The notes: generated from the sequence alone by a model not told the origin. 64,000 nucleotides of DNA from Alcanivorax sp. (GCF_017794965.1 NZ_CP051240.1:496001-560000); one strand, 5' to 3'. Positions 8,218-16,827 are shown, numbered from the stretch's first letter. Numbers and translations: made by a program.

Positions 8218-9186
8218 ATGAGTCGATTGCATGCCCGGGTGGGCACCTTGAGACAACTGGAGATCCTGCTCGCGGTTCACGATACCGGTACGGTCACGGC
8301 TGCCGCCGAGGCGCTGCACCTGACGCAGCCGACGGTGTCCATGCAGTTGCATAAGCTGGCGGATGCCATGGGGATTGCCCTGTATGCGCAGCATGGTCGG
8401 AAGCTGCGTTTTACCGACGCGGGCCTGGCGGCGGTTGCCTCGGCCCGCCGGGTAATGGAGGAGTTCGAACATCTGGATATGACCCTGGCGGATCTGCGTG
8501 GGCTGAAAGCCGGTACCTTGCGGTTGTCAGTGGTGACTACCGCCAAATACTTCGTGCCGCATCTTTTGGGGCCGTTCTGCGAGCGTTATCCCGGGATTGA
8601 GGTGTCATTCCATGTGGGCAACCGGGAGCAGATCATCGAGCGGCTGGAGGCGGGGCTGGATGACTTCTATGTGTTCAGTCATGTTCCGGGCGGGTTGTCG
8701 TTGGAGTCCAGTGCGTTCCTGGATAATCCGCTGGTGGCCATTGCTGCCGAGGGGCATGCGCTATCACGGCAGCCAGCGCTGAGCCTGGAGGATATTGCCA
8801 GAGAGCCATTTTTGATGCGCGAGTCGGGTTCCGGCACCCGGCATGCCATTGAGCAGTATCTTCAGCAGCAGGGGCAGACGCTGAACGTGAAAATGACCGT
8901 AGAAAGCAATGAGGCTATCCGCCATTCGGTGATGGCAGGGCTTGGCATTTCGATCCTTTCCGCCCATACCCTGAATCTGGGGGGCTGGGTCGGCCTGTCG
9001 CCGTTGCGCGTGGAAGGGTTGCCAATCGTGACCCAATGGCATCTGGTCAGACCCTCGCGCAAGCGTCTCTCGGTGGTGGCTGGCGCGTTCCAGCAGTTCA
9101 TGGAAGAGCAGGGGAGGGCCGTGCTGGCAGATTTTGTTGAGGATGCGGGTCGCTTTGTTGCGGCATCCGGGGCCGGCATCAAGTAG
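8218..9186 (+). CDS. LysR-family regulator, CbbR/CcmR-like
   Basis: 322 aa. The N-terminal winged helix-turn-helix covers residues about 8-67 (TLRQLEILLAVHDTGTVTAAAEALHLTQPTVSMQLHKLADAMG) and the C-terminal effector domain about 95-300. It is divergent from the bicarbonate permease operon across a 95-bp AT-rich region with palindromes, the standard layout for a LysR regulator of its neighbour. Similarity to the CO2-responsive CbbR branch plus context suggests it senses inorganic carbon status. That function is inferred. The ribosome site is weak (AAAGA). Confidence 0.85.
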   Translation: MSRLHARVGTLRQLEILLAVHDTGTVTAAAEALHLTQPTVSMQLHKLADAMGIALYAQHGRKLRFTDAGLAAVASARRVMEEFEHLDMTLADLRGLKAGTLRLSVVTTAKYFVPHLLGPFCERYPGIEVSFHVGNREQIIERLEAGLDDFYVFSHVPGGLSLESSAFLDNPLVAIAAEGHALSRQPALSLEDIAREPFLMRESGSGTRHAIEQYLQQQGQTLNVKMTVESNEAIRHSVMAGLGISILSAHTLNLGGWVGLSPLRVEGLPIVTQWHLVRPSRKRLSVVAGAFQQFMEEQGRAVLADFVEDAGRFVAASGAGIK

Positions 9187-9195
9187 AATGCGCCC

Positions 9196-10311
9196 ATGTT
9201 CACCGACTTTGACCGCCAGATGATGGCGCGGGCTCTGCAGTTGGCCCGTCGCGCTCTTTATACCACCGACCCTAATCCACGGGTGGGGTGCGTACTGGTG
9301 CGTGATGGCGAGATTGTTGGTGAGGGTTTTCATGCCCGTGCGGGCGAGCCCCACGCCGAGCGCCATGCCCTGGCTGTGGCCGGTGACAAAGCCTGCGGTG
9401 CCACCGCCTACGTCACCCTGGAACCCTGTTCCCATACTGGCCGAACCGGTCCCTGTGCGGATGCGCTGCTAGAGGCCGGAGTGACCCGTGTCGTCGCTGC
9501 CATGCGAGATCCCAATCCGCAGGTCGCGGGGCAGGGGCTCAAACGGCTGGCGGATGCCGGTATCGATACGGCCTCCGGCCTGCTCGAAGACGAAGCCCGT
9601 GCACTCAATCCCGGCTTTATTTCCCGGATGACCCGCCAGCGCCCCTTTATCCGCATTAAGATTGCGGCCAGTGTCGACGGTCGTACCGCCATGGCCAGTG
9701 GCGAGTCCCAGTGGATTACCGGTCCTGCTGCCCGTGAAGACGTCCAGCGGCTGCGGGCACGCAGCTCTGCAGTGATCACCGGCGTGGGGACAGTGCTGGC
9801 GGACCGGCCCTCCTACACGGTGCGTCCGGATCAGTGGGCGCTCACTTCATACAGCAGTGAGTGGGTGCGCCAGCCGCTGCGGGTGATTCTGGATCGCACC
9901 CTGCGCACACCGCCGGATGTGCCGGTGGTGAGTGCGCCGGGCCACTGCCTGCTGGTGGCCGGGGAGCGCCATGATGGCCGCCAGAATGCGCTGGAATCGG
10001 CCGGGGCGGAGGTGATCCATCTGCCCGCCTCAGGATCCGGCATTGACCTGGTGCAATTACTCAAGGAATTGAACCGGCGCGAATGCAATGAAGTGCTGGT
10101 AGAATGTGGCGCCACGCTGGCCGGGGCCTTTGTCCGTGAGGGGCTGTTCGATGAACTGGTCGTCTATATGGCGCCGGCCCTGCTGGGATCGTCGGCGCGC
10201 CCGCTGCTGGGCCTGCCACAGCTGGCCAGCATGAGCGAGAAGGTCTCGCTGCAATGGCAGGATGTGCGGATGGTGGGGAATGACCTGCGCCTGACGCTCG
10301 TTCCAGCGTAA
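9196..10311 (+). CDS. ribD: Bifunctional riboflavin deaminase/reductase RibD
   Basis: 371 aa, two domains. The N-terminal deaminase (1-145) has the zinc-site motifs HAE (in GEPHAERHAL) and PCSHTGRTGPC. The C-terminal reductase (148-371) has the IAASVDGRTA and GVGTVLADRPSYTVR blocks. It carries out steps two and three of riboflavin synthesis from the GTP-derived pyrimidine. It starts 9 bp after the lysR stop with a poor ribosome site. Its stop codon is immediately followed by heptad element 2. Confidence 0.95.
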   Translation: MFTDFDRQMMARALQLARRALYTTDPNPRVGCVLVRDGEIVGEGFHARAGEPHAERHALAVAGDKACGATAYVTLEPCSHTGRTGPCADALLEAGVTRVVAAMRDPNPQVAGQGLKRLADAGIDTASGLLEDEARALNPGFISRMTRQRPFIRIKIAASVDGRTAMASGESQWITGPAAREDVQRLRARSSAVITGVGTVLADRPSYTVRPDQWALTSYSSEWVRQPLRVILDRTLRTPPDVPVVSAPGHCLLVAGERHDGRQNALESAGAEVIHLPASGSGIDLVQLLKELNRRECNEVLVECGATLAGAFVREGLFDELVVYMAPALLGSSARPLLGLPQLASMSEKVSLQWQDVRMVGNDLRLTLVPA

Positions 10312-10313
10312 TG

Positions 10314-10464
10314 AGTTTAAAGTTCAAAGTTGAAAGTTAAAACGCGGATGAGGGCGGTGCGAGGTTGAGTGGTTGGCGCCGCGATTAGCGGTAAACGCGG
10401 ACACGGCATGGCCAACAGGCAGGTCCTGGTCTGCGCTTTTCAACTTTGAACTTTAAACTTTCAA
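10314..10464. repeat. Heptad inverted-repeat element 2 (AGTTNAA type)
   Basis: Left arm 10314-10341 is four heptamers AGTTNAA in which N is T, C, G and A in turn. Right arm 10437-10464 is the inverted equivalent. The roughly 95-bp loop begins CGCGG and includes CGCGGACACGGCATGG (10396-10411), found in opposite orientation in element 14. It fills the ribD-ribE gap. Confidence 0.85.
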
Positions 10465-10513
10465 CTCAATCCCGGGCGCGTCTGGTCCGTAAGCCCGGCG
10501 CAGGAGAGTTTGC

Positions 10514-11173
10514 ATGTTTACCGGCATTATTGAAGCCATGGGCACCGTGGCCGCGATGACTCCGAAAGGCGGGGATGTGACCCTGCTGGTGAAGAGTGAT
10601 GATCTGGATTTTGGCGATGTGCAGCAGGGTGATTCCATTGCGGTCAATGGGGTCTGCCTGACGGCCACTGCCTTGCCGGGCGGCGGCTTTGAGGCGGATG
10701 TGTCCGGGGAGACCCTGTCGTTGACCTCGTTGAAACAGATCACCGTGGGCAGCCAGGTCAACCTGGAAAAGGCACTGACCCCGACCACCCGGCTGGGCGG
10801 TCACCTTGTCAGTGGCCATGTGGATGGCCTGGGCAAGATTGTCGAGATGAAGCAGGATGCGCGCTCGGTGCGTATCGATATCGAGGCGCCGTCCGAGCTG
10901 GCCAGATACATCGCCCACAAAGGGTCGATCACCGTGGATGGCATCAGCTTGACGGTGAACAGCGTGTCCGGTGCGGTGTTCTCCCTGAATATCATCCCGC
11001 ACACCCAGGAAATCACCACCATCGGCCAGTGGAAGGTGGGGACGCCAGTGAACCTGGAAGTTGATATAATCGCCCGCTACCTGGAGCGCCTGCTGCTGGG
11101 AGAGAAGGCCGCCGAGCCCACTTCCCAGGGGATTTCTATGGCGTTTCTGGCGGAAAACGGGTTTTTGAAGTAA
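10514..11173 (+). CDS. ribE: Riboflavin synthase, alpha chain
   Basis: 219 aa. Two tandem lumazine-binding beta-barrel halves, each beginning with a characteristic segment (MFTGIIEAMGTV; LGGHLVSGHVDGLGK). It catalyses dismutation of two dimethylribityllumazines to riboflavin. The start has GGAGAG 7 bp upstream. It sits between heptad elements 2 and 3 in the rib cluster. Confidence 0.95.
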   Translation: MFTGIIEAMGTVAAMTPKGGDVTLLVKSDDLDFGDVQQGDSIAVNGVCLTATALPGGGFEADVSGETLSLTSLKQITVGSQVNLEKALTPTTRLGGHLVSGHVDGLGKIVEMKQDARSVRIDIEAPSELARYIAHKGSITVDGISLTVNSVSGAVFSLNIIPHTQEITTIGQWKVGTPVNLEVDIIARYLERLLLGEKAAEPTSQGISMAFLAENGFLK

Positions 11174-11311
11174 CGCAACAGGCTTCACGCATCACGCAAC
11201 AACGCGGGATGGGCTGTTGCCAGAGATTGATCGTTTTCGACGCGATTGTCGCGTAGTGAATGAAAGGTTTGCGCTGGTTTTCCTTGTAGCTTGAAGCTTG
11301 TCGCTTGCAGC
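11174..11311. repeat. Heptad inverted-repeat element 3 (GCNTCAC / TTGNAGC type)
   Basis: Left arm 11174-11202 contains GCAACAG, GCTTCAC, GCATCAC, GCAACAA; right arm 11284-11311 contains TTGTAGC, TTGAAGC, TTGTCGC, TTGCAGC. The arms are imperfect inverse complements with strict 7-bp phase. The loop again starts with CGCGG. The element begins at the base after the ribE stop codon. Confidence 0.75.
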
Positions 11312-11377
11312 TCAGTACCGGTGAAAAATGCAGAGGAGACGTTGTCAGTCTCCACGCTTGAAAGGTCGAGTACCATT

Positions 11378-12487
11378 ATGCAGCTCAACAGTATTGAAGA
11401 ACTGATCGAAGATATCCGTCAGGGCAAGATGGTGATCCTGATGGACGACGAGGATCGGGAAAACGAGGGCGATCTGGTGATGGCGGCGGAGCATGTGGAT
11501 GCCGCTGCCATCAACTTCATGGCCAAGTACGGCCGTGGCCTGATCTGTATGCCTATGTCCCGCGAGCGCTGTGAGTTGCTGGAACTGCCGCTGATGGTAC
11601 AGAGCAACGGCAGTGGTTTTGGTACCAAGTTCACCGTGTCCATCGAGGCCCGCGAAGGGGTGACCACCGGTATTTCTGCGGCAGATCGTGCCCGTACCGT
11701 ACAGGCTGCGGTGGCCCGTAACGCCAAGGCCTACGATATTGTCCAGCCGGGTCATATTTTCCCGCTGATGGCTGAGCCCGGCGGTGTACTGCGTCGTGCC
11801 GGACACACCGAAGCCTCCTGCGACCTTGCCCAGCTGGCGGGTTGCGAGCCGGCGGGGGTAATCTGTGAAGTCATGAATGAAGATGGCTCCATGGCCCGCC
11901 GCGAAGATCTGGAAGTGTTTGCCAAGGAGCACGATCTCAAGATTGGCACGATTGCCGATCTGATCCAGTACCGGGCGCTCAATGAAAAGACCATCGAGCA
12001 AGTGTCCGATAATGTGCTGGATACCTGGTATGGCGATTTCCGTCTGGTGGCCTTTCGTGACACCGTGGATGGTCTCACCCATGTGGCGCTGGTGAAAGGC
12101 GAGATCAGCGAAGAGAAAGAAGTGACCGTGCGGGTGCACCAGGTGGATCCGCTGCGCGACCTGATGAGTGCCAAGATGAATGGCCGCACTGGCTGGAACA
12201 TGCACCGGGTGCTGGAAGCCGTGTCCGGTGCCGATGCCGGCGTGGTGATCATCCTCGGTCAGGATTACGACTCCCAGGACATGGTAGAGCGTCTGGACAG
12301 TTTCTTTGGTGGCGAGCCCCGCAAACCGAAGGGGGAATCCCGTGCTTACCGTAACATCGGCACCGGCTCCCAGATTCTCAAGGCGCTGGGCGTGCGCAAG
12401 ATGCGACTGCTCAGCTCACCGATCCGCTTCAACGCACTCAGTGGCTTCGATCTGGAGATCACCGAGTACGTGGACGCAGGAAGTTAA
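11378..12487 (+). CDS. ribBA: 3,4-dihydroxy-2-butanone-4-phosphate synthase with degenerate GTP cyclohydrolase II domain
   Basis: 369 aa from MQLNSIEELIEDIR (11378); an upstream in-frame ATG at 11291 lies inside heptad element 3 and is rejected. The RibB domain (1-205) has the acidic loop DDEDRENEGDL and AGHTEASCDLA. The C-terminal RibA-like domain (210-369) lacks the three zinc cysteines: where active enzymes carry the CLTGD...CDCG region, this protein reads VRVHQVDPLRDLMSAK. The cyclohydrolase is therefore probably inactive and a separate RibA is needed, as in pseudomonads. Confidence 0.92.
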   Translation: MQLNSIEELIEDIRQGKMVILMDDEDRENEGDLVMAAEHVDAAAINFMAKYGRGLICMPMSRERCELLELPLMVQSNGSGFGTKFTVSIEAREGVTTGISAADRARTVQAAVARNAKAYDIVQPGHIFPLMAEPGGVLRRAGHTEASCDLAQLAGCEPAGVICEVMNEDGSMARREDLEVFAKEHDLKIGTIADLIQYRALNEKTIEQVSDNVLDTWYGDFRLVAFRDTVDGLTHVALVKGEISEEKEVTVRVHQVDPLRDLMSAKMNGRTGWNMHRVLEAVSGADAGVVIILGQDYDSQDMVERLDSFFGGEPRKPKGESRAYRNIGTGSQILKALGVRKMRLLSSPIRFNALSGFDLEITEYVDAGS

Positions 12488-12492
12488 TAGAG

Positions 12493-12569
12493 CGCTGGAT
12501 GCCAGACGCCCGAGGCCTGATGCTAAAAACCAAAAGCGTCCGGCATCAGGCATCAGGCGTCTGGCGGCG
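12493..12569. repeat. Heptad inverted-repeat element 4 (GGCATCA type)
   Basis: A compact element: left arm 12493-12523, a loop of only about 12 nt rich in A, and right arm 12536-12569 with GGCATCA repeats. 7-bp periodicity runs through both arms; the RNA would form a long imperfect hairpin. It lies between ribBA and ribH. Confidence 0.8.
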
Positions 12570-12629
12570 AATCAAAACCACTGGAAGCACCTGGGTTGCC
12601 AGGCGTGACCAGCGATCAGGACAAGACAC

Positions 12630-13100
12630 ATGCACAACATCAACACTCTCGAAGGTTCCCTGAACAACGTTGGCGGCCGTTACGGTATCGTCGTGGCCCG
12701 TTTCAACAGCTTTGTTGTTGAAGCCTTGCTGGATGGCGCCGTGGATGCGCTGGTACGCCACGGTGTGAGCCGCGATGACATCGAAATCATTCGTGTGCCG
12801 GGCGCCTGGGAACTGCCGGTGGCGGTGAAGAAAGTGATCGAGAAGCGTGATTATGATGCAGTGATCACTCTGGGTGCCGTCATTCGTGGTGGCACGGCAC
12901 ACTTCGAATACGTGGCCGGCGAAGCCGCCAAGGGTCTGGCGGGCGTGCAGAATGCCACCGGTGTTCCCGTGATCTTCGGTGTACTCACCGTGGATACCAT
13001 CGAGCAGGCCATCGAACGTTCCGGCACCAAGGCCGGCAACAAGGGCGCCGAAGCCGCCATGTGCGCGCTGGAAATGGTTTCCCTGTTTAAAGCGCTGTAA
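12630..13100 (+). CDS. ribH: 6,7-dimethyl-8-ribityllumazine synthase
   Basis: 156 aa, full length. Family blocks: RYGIVVARFNSFVVEALLDGA, VPGAWELPVAVKK, ITLGAVIRGGTAHFEYVAGEAAKGL with the catalytic His, and GVLTVDTIEQAIERSGTKAGNKG. It condenses dihydroxybutanone phosphate (from RibB) with the RibD-derived pyrimidine. Between heptad elements 4 and 5. Confidence 0.96.
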   Translation: MHNINTLEGSLNNVGGRYGIVVARFNSFVVEALLDGAVDALVRHGVSRDDIEIIRVPGAWELPVAVKKVIEKRDYDAVITLGAVIRGGTAHFEYVAGEAAKGLAGVQNATGVPVIFGVLTVDTIEQAIERSGTKAGNKGAEAAMCALEMVSLFKAL

Positions 13101-13104
13101 TAAA

Positions 13105-13126
13105 GCCGGACGCCGGATGCACGATG
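13105..13126 (+). repeat. Heptad element 5 (single arm)
   Basis: Three 7-bp units beginning GCCGGAC, GCCGGAT and GCACGAT directly after ribH, matching the left arm of element 8. No inverted partner is visible. It is followed at 13128-13152 by a hairpin (GGCCTCT...AGAGGCC) without a T-run. Confidence 0.55.
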
Positions 13127-13186
13127 TGGCCTCTTCCTGACAGGGAGAGGCCTTGCTAATTGCGGTAAACGCACCAAGAGATTGTT

Positions 13187-13639
13187 ATGAGCCAAGCCAC
13201 ACCTGCTGCCCGTCGCAAGGCACGCCGTTTCACCCTTCAGGCGCTGTATCAGTGGCAGCTGGCCGGTGCCAGTGTCACCGATATTGAAGCCCAGTTCCTG
13301 GCGAATAATGATTTTGCCAAGACCGATCGGGAGTACTTTCACGATCTGCTCCACGGGGTGCCCGGCCAGGTGAAGGAACTGGACGAGCTGCTGACACCGT
13401 TTCTGGACCGTCGTGTGGAAGAGCTTTCCCAGGTGGAGAAAGCCATTCTGCGCATGGGCGCCTTCGAACTGAAGGAGCGTCTGGATGTGCCTTACCGGGT
13501 GGTGATCAATGAAGGGATCGAGTTGGCCAAGGTATTTGGTGCAGAGGAATCCTTCAAGTATGTGAATGGTGTGCTCGACAAGCTGGCGCGCAAGCTGCGT
13601 TATGAAGAGGCGTCGGAGCGTCCTTCCCGCGACGAGTGA
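13187..13639 (+). CDS. nusB: Transcription antitermination factor NusB
   Basis: 150 aa, all-helical NusB fold. N-terminal RKARRFTLQALYQWQLAG is the boxA-RNA/S10 binding face; C-terminal block YRVVINEGIELAKVFGAEESFKYVNGVLDKLAR is conserved. It forms the NusB-S10 heterodimer in rRNA antitermination. Standard neighbour of ribH in gammaproteobacteria. Confidence 0.95.
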   Translation: MSQATPAARRKARRFTLQALYQWQLAGASVTDIEAQFLANNDFAKTDREYFHDLLHGVPGQVKELDELLTPFLDRRVEELSQVEKAILRMGAFELKERLDVPYRVVINEGIELAKVFGAEESFKYVNGVLDKLARKLRYEEASERPSRDE

Positions 13640-13659
13640 GCGGTGCGGACGGCATAATG

Positions 13660-13790
13660 GTCAGACGTCTGACGTCCGAAGTCTGACGCTAAAAGCCTTG
13701 TGTGGTCCCCTGGCTTTTAGTCTCTTGCGTCCGACGTCCGACGTCCGACGTCCGACGTCCGACGTCCGACGTCCGACCTCAGACTCTCGA
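13660..13790. repeat. Heptad inverted-repeat element 6 (CGTCCGA type)
   Basis: Left arm 13660-13689 has three degenerate units (CGTCTGA, CGTCCGA, AGTCTGA). Right arm 13728-13790 has seven perfect tandem CGTCCGA copies (13728-13776) and two degenerate ones. CTAAAAGCC (13689-13697) pairs with GGCTTTTAG (13712-13720) in the loop. The unequal arms show recent copy-number growth on one side. Confidence 0.9.
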
Positions 13791-13829
13791 CTCTGGCCAT
13801 TGCCGGGCCGCCCACACTAGACTGATACC

Positions 13830-14786
13830 ATGACCTCCTCCCCAGACAAACCGCTGGATGAGTTCTCCCTGATCCGGCGGTATTTTCATCATGATGCGCA
13901 GCTTGCCGGGCAAGACGATTCTGTCGTGATGGGCCCCGGTGACGATGCGGCCATTCTGACGCCTCCTGCTGGTCATCAACTGGTGATGACTCAGGATACC
14001 AGCCTGGAAGGGCGGCACTTTCCCGCCGACATGGCGGCGTCGGATGTGGGCTACCGCTGTCTGGCGGTCAACCTGTCCGACCTGGCGGCCATGGGGGCTG
14101 AACCGCTGTGGTTCCTGTTGTCCCTTACCCTGCCAGAGGTCAATGAAGACTGGCTGGCCGGTTTCTCCAGGGGCATGTTCGAACTCGCCGATGCTGCCGG
14201 CATTGCGCTGGTGGGGGGAGACATTACCCGCGGGCCGCTGGCCGTGTCGATCCAGGCGACCGGTGCAGTGCCTGCCGGGCTGGCGTTGCGCCGCAGTGGC
14301 GCGAAGAGCGGCGAGAGGATCTGTCTGGGTGGCGTGACTGGCGCCGGGTTGCATGGCTTGCACCTTTGGCAACAAGGGTGCCGTCATGGTCCGGCCATCG
14401 ACCACTTCCGGCGCCCGCAGCCGCAACTCTCCCTGGGCTTGTCGCTTCGTGGTCTGGCCTCAGCCTGTATCGACATTTCCGATGGTGTGCTGGCGGATCT
14501 GAATCATGTACTGGAAGCCTCCGGTGGGCTTGGTGCCACGCTGGATGAGGCGGCTTTGCCGTTGGATGCTGCTATCCTGTGCGATTGTGATCATGAAGAG
14601 CAGCGGCGTTTGCAACTGCAGGGTGGCGACGATTATGTGCTGTTGTTCACCCTGCGAGACGGCGCGGCGGTGCCGGCGGGCTGTCATGTGATTGGCCGTG
14701 TCGATGCACAGCCGGGAGTCCGTTTGTACTCCCTGGCCGGAGAGTGTCGGCCGTTGTCCGCGACGGGCTGGCGGCACTTTGGTTAG
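13830..14786 (+). CDS. thiL: Thiamine-monophosphate kinase
   Basis: 318 aa. ATP-binding PurM-type fold; conserved acidic motifs GPGDDAAIL, MTQDTSLEGRHFP and GGDITRG coordinate Mg-ATP, and ACIDISDGVLADLNH is the C-terminal motif. It phosphorylates thiamine phosphate to thiamine diphosphate. The two flanking junctions both contain heptad arrays. Confidence 0.95.
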   Translation: MTSSPDKPLDEFSLIRRYFHHDAQLAGQDDSVVMGPGDDAAILTPPAGHQLVMTQDTSLEGRHFPADMAASDVGYRCLAVNLSDLAAMGAEPLWFLLSLTLPEVNEDWLAGFSRGMFELADAAGIALVGGDITRGPLAVSIQATGAVPAGLALRRSGAKSGERICLGGVTGAGLHGLHLWQQGCRHGPAIDHFRRPQPQLSLGLSLRGLASACIDISDGVLADLNHVLEASGGLGATLDEAALPLDAAILCDCDHEEQRRLQLQGGDDYVLLFTLRDGAAVPAGCHVIGRVDAQPGVRLYSLAGECRPLSATGWRHFG

Positions 14787-14787
14787 A

Positions 14788-14855
14788 GCTGCTTGCACGC
14801 GACATGCAGCACCCAACAAGAGAAGCAACATGCAACACGCTTCATGCTTCACGCC
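14788..14855 (+). repeat. Heptad element 7 (long single arm)
   Basis: About nine to ten consecutive 7-bp units such as GCTGCTT, AAGCAAC, ATGCAAC, ACGCTTC, ATGCTTC, immediately after thiL. They resemble the left arms of elements 3 and 12. No inverted partner lies before pgpA; an A-rich stretch follows. Confidence 0.65.
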
Positions 14856-14896
14856 AAAACCTAAAATCTAAACAAAAAACCAGACAGAGGACGCGC

Positions 14897-15388
14897 ATGG
14901 AACTGAAACGGCCGCAGATGAAGAACCCGGTGCATTTTCTGGCCTTTGGTTTTGGTTCCGGGTTGGCGCCTGTGGCGCCGGGGACGTTCGGGACAGTGGC
15001 GGCCATGCCGATCTGGTGGCTGTGCGCCCAGCTGCCCATGTGGGGGTACCTGCTGGCGACGGCGCTGGTGATCCTGGTTGGTCCTTATCTGTGCGGCAAG
15101 ACTTCCCACGACATGAATGTGCATGATCACCCTGGCATTGTCTGGGACGAAATTGCCGGCCTGCTGGTGACCATGATTGCGGTTCCCGTGACCCCCTGGG
15201 GGGCACTGGCCGGTTTTTTGGCATTCCGCTTCTTCGACATCATCAAGCCCTGGCCCATTGGTTGGCTGGACCGCCGGGTCGACGGCGGGCTGGGCATCAT
15301 GGTGGATGATCTGCTGGCCGGGGTGTACGCAGCAGTAGTCATGCAGCTGTTGATTATTTACCTTCCTGCACAGTTTGCCGCTGCCTGA
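14897..15388 (+). CDS. pgpA: Phosphatidylglycerophosphatase A
   Basis: 163 aa from MELKRPQMKNPVHF, with AGAGG 6 bp upstream; a longer in-frame ORF from 14744 overlaps thiL and the repeat and is rejected. Hydrophobic inner-membrane protein with the GFGSGLAPVAPGTFGT N-terminal motif and HDHPGIVWDEIAGLLVTM. It removes phosphate from phosphatidylglycerophosphate in PG synthesis. Last gene of the rib-nusB-thiL cluster. Confidence 0.93.
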   Translation: MELKRPQMKNPVHFLAFGFGSGLAPVAPGTFGTVAAMPIWWLCAQLPMWGYLLATALVILVGPYLCGKTSHDMNVHDHPGIVWDEIAGLLVTMIAVPVTPWGALAGFLAFRFFDIIKPWPIGWLDRRVDGGLGIMVDDLLAGVYAAVVMQLLIIYLPAQFAAA

Positions 15389-15588
15389 GGGCGTGTCAGG
15401 CTCCCGGGGCCTTTGCGCGGCCCGGTGCGAGTTCGTCTGCCGATGCAGACTCCGTCACTGTGAAAAACACTGCATTTTGTCATGATATCGTTCTGTCACT
15501 ACCGTTCGGAGATCGGTATTGGCATGCCATTGAGGGACAAACTAGCCTGAACTGATGACGAATGTTCGGGCTGTGCAAGGGAATTGCC

Positions 15589-16827
15589 ATGGCGGAGACT
15601 GATCCCCGCTCCAGGCGGGTTGTGGCACCGGGGGTGCGCTGGTTGCGTTTCCCGCGGCGCCTGGAGTCGGAATATCGTGAGTATCAGTGCCTGGAGGCCG
15701 TCGCCAGCTTCCGGGTGAACGCCTTTTATATTCTTGTTCTCTACATGATTCTGGTCAGCGGTATCTACGCGCTGGCGCCGGAAGCCGTCCGCGGCCTGTG
15801 GTTGGGCACCTATATCTGGGTGGGTATCATTGTCATGATAGCGGGGATCCTCGCCCAGTTCCGGTCCCTGGACCATTACTTTCCTGTCTATGCCGGTATC
15901 GGCAGTTTCCTTGCGGTCATGCTGTCCATGGCCATTCCCGGTTTCCTGGATGAGCCAGGTTCCGTGCAGTTGGCCAATGTCTCGGTGATTTACGCGCTGG
16001 TCATTGTCTATGCCATGGTGGGGCTGCGTTTCCCGGTAGCTACCCTGGCCTGCTGGGCCGGTGGGCTGCTGGGGTGGCTGATCGCGGAGCAGTTTGGCCG
16101 GGGGATCGACTGGCAAATCGCCCACCGCACCTATACCGGTATCAGTCTGTTGGGCATGTTTCTCTGTTATACCGAGGAAGTGCGTGGCCGTTTGCTGTTT
16201 TTCAACCAGCGGCAATTGCTGCGCCAGCAGCTGCGCACCCAGTCCCTGGCAGACCGTTTACACCGCCTGAGCCGGGAGGACAGCCTTACCGGGCTGGCCA
16301 ACCGCCGCTATTTTGATGAGGCGCTGGACCGGGAGTGGCGCCGCTGCCAGCGTAGCCAGCAACCCCTCACCGTGATGCTGGTGGATGTGGACCGTTTCAA
16401 GGCCTACAACGATCACTATGGACATTTGCAGGGTGATGCCTGCTTGCGGTCACTGGCCGATGAACTGGGGCGCTACAGTCGCCGTGGTGGCGACCTGGTT
16501 GCCCGCTTTGGCGGTGAAGAATTCGTGCTGCTCTACCCCGGGGTGGATGAGACGGAGGCCGTTCGGCTGGCGTCACGTCTGTGCCGCTCCGTCCGGGCGC
16601 TGGGTATTCCCCATGCCCATAACCCGGCATCGGAAGAAGTGACTATCAGTGTGGGGGTGGCGGTGAAAGGACCCGGCGACAAGCTCAGTGCGCTCCAGCT
16701 GCTGGATGCGGCGGACCGGGCGCTCTATCAGGCCAAGCAGGGCGGCCGGGATAACTGGCGTCTGTATGAGCCGCCGCCGACGGTGCGGTTGGTCAGCGAC
16801 AACGGACCGCGCAAGAAAGAGGATTAG
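15589..16827 (+). CDS. Membrane-bound diguanylate cyclase
   Basis: 412 aa from MAETDPRSRR (AAGGGA site); an in-frame ATG nine codons upstream has none. Residues about 40-205 hold five to six membrane helices, then a short coiled linker (LLFFNQRQLLRQQLRTQSLADRLHRLS) and a GGDEF domain (about 230-400). The active-site motif is FGGEEF. An RxxD inhibitory site (RGGD) stands exactly five residues before it, so product inhibition by c-di-GMP is expected. Residues after the domain are Pro/Arg-rich. The signal sensed by the membrane part is unknown. Confidence 0.93.
   Translation: MAETDPRSRRVVAPGVRWLRFPRRLESEYREYQCLEAVASFRVNAFYILVLYMILVSGIYALAPEAVRGLWLGTYIWVGIIVMIAGILAQFRSLDHYFPVYAGIGSFLAVMLSMAIPGFLDEPGSVQLANVSVIYALVIVYAMVGLRFPVATLACWAGGLLGWLIAEQFGRGIDWQIAHRTYTGISLLGMFLCYTEEVRGRLLFFNQRQLLRQQLRTQSLADRLHRLSREDSLTGLANRRYFDEALDREWRRCQRSQQPLTVMLVDVDRFKAYNDHYGHLQGDACLRSLADELGRYSRRGGDLVARFGGEEFVLLYPGVDETEAVRLASRLCRSVRALGIPHAHNPASEEVTISVGVAVKGPGDKLSALQLLDAADRALYQAKQGGRDNWRLYEPPPTVRLVSDNGPRKKED

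Noticed and set aside
13728..13776. Tandem CGTCCGA array considered as a CRISPR or VNTR
   Set aside because: Units are contiguous without spacers and have an inverted counterpart arm, so it belongs to the heptad-arm family, not CRISPR.
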